Part shown: positions 58,232 to 64,000 of the stretch, piece by piece
How positions within the stretch are numbered: position 1 is the stretch's first letter
Layout: each line of letters starts with the position of its first letter
Assembly: GCA_963969495.1 (NCBI GenBank)
Contig: OZ018321.1
Span: 72,418,786-72,482,785, forward strand
From: Ceratothoa steindachneri
Taxonomy: Eukaryota > Arthropoda > Malacostraca > Isopoda > Cymothoidae
Reading direction: 5' to 3'
DNA: 64,000 bases
The notes under the pieces: model-generated
What the model saw: the letters and a program-made list of their open reading frames with translations, nothing else
What the model was told of the DNA's origin: nothing
Databases searched by the model: none
Made by a program: the position numbers and the translations under genes

Positions 58232-58594
58232 CTAAAAACAAATTCTAAATGAGTAATCTAAGCGTAAAAACATAAATAACAGCACAAGTTCAAAGTTAAA
58301 AACCACAAATCAGAGAAAATCACAAAAACGACGTTAAAAATATAAAATGAACGTTACGTTAATGAACAAACAAAATAGTGAGGTAAGGAACAGCAAAATA
58401 TTTGTAAAGAGATACTATCAATTAAGGACAAACAAAGTAAACGTAATATTGTAAAATTAAACAATTGAAGTGGAAAAATAGAGAATTCGATACAAACAAA
58501 CGGTAAAACTAAAATATAGACACTGAAACATTTCGGATCACAATGACGAGTGAAAACAGGAAGGAATTGAAAGAATGAATACAGCTTGGTTAAG
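58232..58594. other. T-rich (minus strand) sequence, no gene
   Basis: On the minus strand this precedes the hairpin/GAAACG motif, as the T-rich 25.6-26.1-kb stretch does on the plus strand. No coding signal. Confidence 0.4.
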
Positions 58595-59260
58595 TTATAA
58601 ACAGAGGAAAGGATGACGTGTCCTCATGTTGAAGTTAAATAGTGGCTTTTTAAATCTTATGTACCGAGCAAGGTGCTTGGTCTTAGCCACTACTGGTTCC
58701 TCCAAGACCCCCTTGACTTTATTCCCCTTCACGCTAATGATGTTCTCATTCTCAGGCAAATAGAAAGTGTCTTTGTTGCCCATTTTCGAGATCGTTCGTA
58801 AGAAAGATAGAGTGTACTCACTTACATCACAACTCAAGACTTTACCCAGATATGAGACCTTAGTTCAGGCGTTCTTCCCTTCCTCCAACTCTATTTGAAT
58901 TAAAACGAAGTCGTTGGGCTCTAGGGTCTTGTCCTTGAGTGGGGACGAATCATTCAGTCACACTTTTACGTTTTCTTCATTCTCCGAGCTGTCATTGTCG
59001 TCTCTGGCCTGCGTATTCTTATTTGCTCCTCTATCCTTTGCTACTTTCTTCCTTTTATTTTTTTTAACTTCCTTCTGTGCCTTACGCTTCTTCTTTTCTG
59101 CGTTTGCTCGTAAATCAGAAATTGCCTGTTGATTTTCAGTTAGGATGCTGCTTTTAACTTTTTTTCTTCCTTTTCCAACTGGCTTTGCTTGAGCTTTCGG
59201 AAACGGACGAAACCTATTTTCATATTTCATAGTATGTATTGGAAGCTTGTCTAAAACCAA
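58595..59260 (-). pseudogene. pogo/Tigger-like transposase C-terminal tail
   Basis: Read on the minus strand: FRPFPKAQAKPVGKGRKKVK and SSILTENQ, then a Lys-rich helix (LRANAEKKKRKAQKEVKKNK), then an acidic stretch. These precede a beta-rich tail: EPNDFVLIQIELEEG, SYLGKVLSCDVSEYTLSFLR, NKDTFYLPENENIISV and VKGVLEEPV. In invertebrate pogo/Tigger (DDE_1, CENP-B-like) transposases the catalytic domain ends in a PYPKA-RK-KGRKK-ILT linker followed by such a tail. At least one stop lies between the two halves. The DDE domain itself is not found upstream within the next 600 bp, so this is a fragment or the last exon of a broken gene. Confidence 0.65.
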
Positions 59261-59878
59261 GTAATTTTTAGAGTGTTTGGATATATGTTTTTTGTGATGA
59301 GTTTAGGAAGAAATTTAAATGGAATTTTAATAGCGGGTAGACCGAAAAGTTCGATATACCCGCGATGTGCTTACGAAACGAAGCCAACCACAAGGAACCA
59401 AGAAATGGCTGGACTACATAATTTTTCAGCAGATATCATGGTAGATACAGAGTTGTCACTAATAACAGGCATACTACCGGTATCACCACACTTTCGCTGT
59501 CACGAAACACTATATAATAACGTGAAATATTACATAAGCATTGAAATAATCAAAAAACTCACCTGACGGTCCGACGATTCGCGCTCTAAACAAAGCTATG
59601 GCGACATGTCTTGTACTATGGTTTTGGCTCTCCTGGCCTTTTCGCTTCTCTTTGGTCTCTTTCCTCTCTTTCCCTTTTCGTGCGATTATTTTTTTTCTAA
59701 TTGAGTATGATATTGCAGTGTTCGGTGTGGCCTGTGGCAGTTGAGGCATTCCTCTATGTAGGTTAGCGACAGATCCTTCGATAGTGGCCTTTTTATCAAC
59801 ATTCAGAGCAGAAGACTTTTGTTTCGGTACATTGTCTGATTCCTTATTGTATCAGTTGATGCAAATATTTATGATGTA
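59261..59878. other. No recognisable gene
   Basis: Between the pogo-like tail and the Tc1 element. Frames under 100 codons on both strands show no known motif. Confidence 0.4.
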
Positions 59879-61288
59879 CAGTGGCGGCAACAAAAAAAGT
59901 GACATTGAAAATTGGCAACAGAAATCGATACACAAAATCGCTTTCACGATTTTACTTGCCAACAAGCCAATGAAAAGGGGCGGGGCTTATGCCGCGAACA
60001 GACGACTCTCCTGAGCTAAGACAACAGAACTGCGCTTTATTGCAACTCAAGTGTCTCGTTTGAGCTCGTACAGTGAGGTTTTAGTGTACGGCGCTCCAGC
60101 GTGCTGATTTCCTGCATTCGTAGCTACATTTGACCTGCAATAACTTCTGTGTAAATGGATACAATGGGGCAGTAAAAGCTTTCTATGACAGAGAAAAGCT
60201 GTGCCTTGACCCTATTTGAGCAGCGAAAGTCTTTTATTGATGTAGCAGCAGATTTGGGAACCTCAAGAAATACGATTTATCGCCTAAAATGGGCAGCTGA
60301 GTTATTGCCACCAGGTACCATACCAAAGAGGAATGAGGGCACTGGTGCAGCTAGGAAGACATCTCCAAGGACTGATAATATCCTAAGGCGTGAAGTGATG
60401 TCAGACCCTTCTGTAACCTCCGCTTCAATCAAGAAAAAACACCCAGACCTCCTCCAGAACGTCGCCCTCAGGACCATCCGTCATCGCTTACAGAAGGACT
60501 TAGGCCTACCGGCTCGCCGCGCTGCCAAGAAGCCACTTCTTACCAAGGCTATGAAGATGAAAAGGCTCAATTTTTGCAAGACCTATAAACATTGGGCAGC
60601 TGCCCATTGGAAGAAGGTCATGTTCAGTGATGAGAACACCTTTAGACTGGTCAGAGGAGAGTCAAAGATCGTGCGTCGTCCCAGCAATGTGTCTCGGTAT
60701 GACCCAAAATATACCGTGAAAACTGTGAAGCACCCTGATAGTGTGATGGTGTGGGGTGCCTTTAGTGGAAACAAGGGTAGAGGAGGTCTGTACTTCCTTC
60801 CCAAGAATGTAGCCATGAGGGGGGCTAACTATCTCGAAGTTTTGAGGCAGCACATGCTGCCATTTTGGGAAATTCATCAGTGTGAATTTTTCATGCATGG
60901 TCGTGCCCCTGCTCACAGGTTCCAGTTAGTAAAAAAGTTCTTTAATGATAATAATATTAGTGTTTTGGAGTGGCCTGGTAATTCCCCGGACCTAAATCCT
61001 ATTGAGATTTCTTGGAATCTCATGAAAACCAAAGTTCAAGAGACAGCACCCGGCAGCATCAAGGACCTGATAGAATCACTGAAGAAGATCTAGGTTACGA
61101 TCGACCCCACCTACTTCGCAAACCTGGTTGAATCAATGCCCAATCGACTTACGATGGTCATCAAGTGCAAGGGCAACATGACCAAGTATTAACTTTCATG
61201 AAATATTCATAATAAAATATGTAAGTTACATTTTTCTGTTTCATTTTCCCCGAATTGTCACATGTCACTTTTTTTGTTGCCGCCACTG
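59879..61288 (+). mobile_element. Tc1 element, 1410 bp
   Basis: The left end CAGTGGCGGCAACAAAAAAA plus GTGACAT is exactly mirrored at the right end over 27 bp, with TA on both sides. It begins with CAGT, as many Tc1-type elements do, and contains one transposase gene. Perfect outer TIRs suggest fairly recent transposition, although the gene carries two inactivating changes. Confidence 0.97.
60185..61192 (+). pseudogene. Tc1 transposase (DD34E), Asp lost and premature stop
   Basis: The frame is open for 302 codons. The paired-like DNA-binding region (residues 1-120) includes FIDVAADLGTSRNTIYRLK and ALRTIRHRLQKDLGL. The catalytic core has Asp149 in VMFSDENTFRL, then FMHGRAPAH with Gly239 in place of the second catalytic Asp, and Glu274 in NSPDLNPIEISWN, 34 residues further. 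A TAG stop at 61091-61093 cuts off the terminal helix, but the same frame continues VTIDPTYFANLVESMPNRLT to a natural stop at 61192. The Asp-to-Gly change alone should abolish catalysis; TIRs could still be mobilised in trans. Confidence 0.93.
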
Positions 61289-61311
61289 TATGCTTCTCTC
61301 TATACTATTCT

Positions 61312-61384
61312 TCCGGCTAGTATAGTGGTTAGCGCGCTTGCCTGGAAATCGTTGCGTGGGCAGTTCGTATCTCCGTCCGGATTC
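61312..61384 (+). repeat. tRNA-like sequence / SINE head
   Basis: TCCGG at the start can pair with CCGGA at the end 70 nt later. CTAGTATAGTGG fits the box A consensus. A box-B-like GTTCGTATC has one mismatch. The presumed anticodon loop reads CTGGAAA but its stem does not pair, so this is not a functional tRNA. It starts 22 bp after the Tc1 target site. Downstream unique sequence could be the body of a tRNA-derived SINE. Confidence 0.45.
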
Positions 61385-64000
61385 TTTTTAAAAAGCTTAC
61401 ACTATTTACTAGGGAGGTTACCTCCGTGACTGGGCATCACGGTGGAGATGGGTAGGTGAAGCTCGTAGCCACGACAAGCAGTCCACCTAAGAGAAGGAAA
61501 AAATATGATTTCAAAACCCTGCCAAGTCCTTAACGGCAGAACCTGCGAACGAAGCCGTCATCAAAACTCAAAGGCGGAAGTGTAACAAGTCTGTTAGCTC
61601 CGATCTTCTCAGTTTCACCCTGCCATTGGACCAAGCTGAAGGCTTGTGAAATTTGTGTGCTTACTGAAGGGGCAGCAGTAAGTACACTCTACACAAACTC
61701 ACGCACAGGCGTCTTCATAAATGTCTGTCTTATGACAATGATGACTCGTATCCTCGACCTCGAGGAAATGCCACGACAACGACGATTCTCTGGAAGAATT
61801 CTCATGTTAAACAAAAGAAGGCCGTTCTGGCTGATCTTGTTTATTATCTCTGTTTTGTCACAATACTTTGAAAATATCCGTGTGGTTTCCAAATTTAATA
61901 ATCTCTGATATTTTCGATGCCTTACTGATTCGTTTTAATTTCATCTTTGTTGTGGGAAATTAACCACATGTTTAAATTCCCATATACGAGTATGAGGCTC
62001 CTCATTTGGGGAGGAATTCTGTTCTGGAATTGACTCCCAGAATGGAAACGAGTTTTTCCATCTCGCTTTCTGCGTAGAGCATCTGTTGGGGATGTTGCGG
62101 ATTCTTATTACGTCAACCTTGAGAGTTCCGTAGAGAGATTCAACAACTTAACTATTTTCTGGTTTTGTTTCGTTCTCATTGGTTCTATGCGGTACTCGAG
62201 CGATTCATCTTACCTTATTTTCCTGGAGGGTGAGATGTTCCTGACATCTCTTTCTTATCAAGCGCCCAATGCACTCTGTATTATAGTTTTGCCTCATAGA
62301 TCTATTTTTTTCTCTACGTTCCGTAACTATTCTATAAATAAAAGTCCTCAGGATATTCCTACCATTATCTTACTCTCCTTATAGGTTCTTATATATCTTC
62401 CTAATTTACCAGGTGAGGTACCACTCGAATTATAGCCGCTGTGCGACATTAAGACACTACAGGATATCACTAAACTCACACCAGTAAATTTATAAAGGTA
62501 TAAAAAACAAAACGACAAATATATAACCTCGAAAGATACCCAACCTGAAGAAACGTACACCACAGACAGTAAGCTGAGTGGGCGATGTGGAGATACACAG
62601 CGGCCCACTATTACCCACAGAAAATACTCATATACACGTAAGATAGCAGCATCGCGTCTCTCATATTTCAACTCTTGCACCCACCCCGTTGCTACAATAA
62701 ACTAACTAGACAATAAAAAGTACAAATATAGGACGCATCGATGTCTAGCTGCTAATAAGTAACTCTAAATACCACTTTTAGCTTTTTTACTATATTTTTC
62801 CCTCTCTATTCTCCATTTCGGTGGCTTGCTATAGTCATCCCTCTTCTATACTTTCCATACCTTGACGGAACTGAACTGGTCAGGTAGCAAATGCCTAGAT
62901 GGCCATCTCTTATAATTGGATAAGTAATGTAGAAGAGGCAGTAGTAAATGACATCTATAGAAAGAGAGGAGTTATTGGGTGGTAAATGAGGCAAGGGTAA
63001 GTGAAGTGAACTAGTGACCGTTTAAGTAAAAAGGAAAGGAGAGAAAAGTCACTTGCCCATGAAAAGGTAAGTAAAGAATAAAAAATAAATCGTGATTGAT
63101 AGATACAAATATGGTGCGTCTAGCGCAGGGTGAAGTATCAGGGACTCGCCTCAATATGACTGTTGAGTCAGCCGTTGCCACACACCAATGTTCCTATGAA
63201 CTCTTGGCGCTTCATTGTAATTACTGGCTTGAACGACAATTCTTTCCTCCTTCAATTTCATCTAGTGTCCGGGGTGAGATAATGGGACGTGGCCGCCGAG
63301 AGATGATATCCCCTTGGGAAGGTTCATCGATGTTCCTCAACTCTCGTTTGGAGCTTATTTGAAATTTTAACAACATATTTGGCCGTGCAACTACAACATT
63401 TCGAGTTCGCAGACCACGTCTGACTTTTTCTGGTCAAGGACCCTGTCCTCACCTCTTTTGAGATGGTTGCGCATAATGCAAAATCTCAATGTCAAAATGA
63501 AGGAGATGCCGTGATGTGATCCTAGAAATTTGAGGCACATTAAGAAGAGTGAACTTCCTTAGGTCTGCTCCTTCGTCAAATCGTCGGAATGGTGTCCTTC
63601 TCGTGGAGTTGAAAAAAGAGTCCAGGTAATGGCTGTCCCTGAAAATTTCCCGGAGACGCTTTTCTTCCTTTAAAGCAGCTGAGTGGGAAGTCTCCAGTTT
63701 AACCATTTTACCTCTAATATATCAGAGTGTCAACCTCTCTGAGGAAGTAATATGACTTAAGTGTGAAAACTTAAAAAAATAAACAGTTCGACCTCAGTTG
63801 TAGATCAATTTCATCATATCTTTGAAAATTATCTCTTCATATAGCTTATGGTCTTTTTTAGGTCGTCTTCTATAAAGTAGAGACAAATCGGTAATTTTTC
63901 TGGTATATATACCCTGATGTTTGGATTGTGCACTTTACCGGGTAATTTTCTACCATGCTTGTTGTCCCTATTATATAGCTGTATATATATACATATAAAA
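61385..64000. other. No recognisable gene
   Basis: Short frames only, none matching a known family. The longest are a minus-strand frame at 62348-62680 (110 codons), a plus-strand frame at 63096-63362 (88 codons) and a minus-strand frame at 63449-63706 (85 codons). There is no splice, promoter or repeat pattern I can defend. Confidence 0.4.

Noticed and set aside
61312..61384. Functional tRNA-Ser gene
   Set aside because: Acceptor ends pair and box A is good, but the anticodon stem does not pair and box B has a mismatch.
63096..63706. Plus and minus frames near the right edge as host exons
   Set aside because: No splice-site pattern or known motif could be defended.

Overview
The window looks like invertebrate, probably arthropod, nuclear DNA: AT-rich, almost without long open frames, full of (TA)n microsatellites, and dominated by decayed eukaryotic transposable elements (Tc1/mariner, hAT, CR1/jockey-like and I-like LINEs, Gypsy-type LTR elements, tRNA-derived SINE-like repeats). 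I found no convincing host protein-coding gene, no rRNA and no clean tRNA. The lineage assignment is an inference from this element mix.

Layout. 1-7.3 kb: AT-rich DNA with one Tc1 scrap, a GC-richer patch near 1.7-2.1 kb and small palindromes. 7.3-8.7 kb: a decayed DD41D mariner-like element with TIRs and a TA target duplication. 8.7-13 kb: no clear gene; a 0.6-kb purine tract, a weak transposase-like remnant, a minisatellite and a SINE-like repeat. 13.2-14.2 kb: a solo LTR. 15.5-23 kb: a triple nest, with a CR1/jockey-like LINE split by a DNA element with ~0.6-kb inverted repeats, whose right inverted repeat is split by a GTF2IRD2/ZBED-type hAT with 8-bp target duplication. 26-29.3 kb: a hammerhead-like motif, long (TA)n tracts, two SINE-like copies and a nearly intact DD41D element with ~210-bp TIRs. 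29.6-32.1 kb: a decayed Gypsy gag-pol.

32.6-42.8 kb holds two pairs of inverted repeats. Once two younger insertions are subtracted (an LTR element with TSD gcgcg at 36.4-39.0 kb and an intact mariner at 39.65-40.95 kb) the pairs are concentric to within about 50 bp. This suggests one original palindromic structure about 6.3 kb long. 48-50.5 kb: a decayed I-like LINE ending in an (AAT)n tail. 51.4-56.6 kb: a ZMYM1-type hAT split by a 0.93-kb mariner deletion derivative. 58-61.4 kb: a second hairpin/GAAACG motif beside (TA)n, the C-terminal tail of a pogo/Tigger-like transposase, a nearly intact Tc1 element with a mutated catalytic residue, and a tRNA-like sequence.

The genes do not form a pathway; the window is a layered record of insertions. 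Only the mariner transposase at 39,713-40,762 (minus) reads as fully intact, with all three catalytic aspartates and both TIRs. The DD41D element at 27.35-29.14 kb appears to have one N-terminal frameshift, and the Tc1 at 59.9-61.3 kb has a lost catalytic Asp plus one premature stop.
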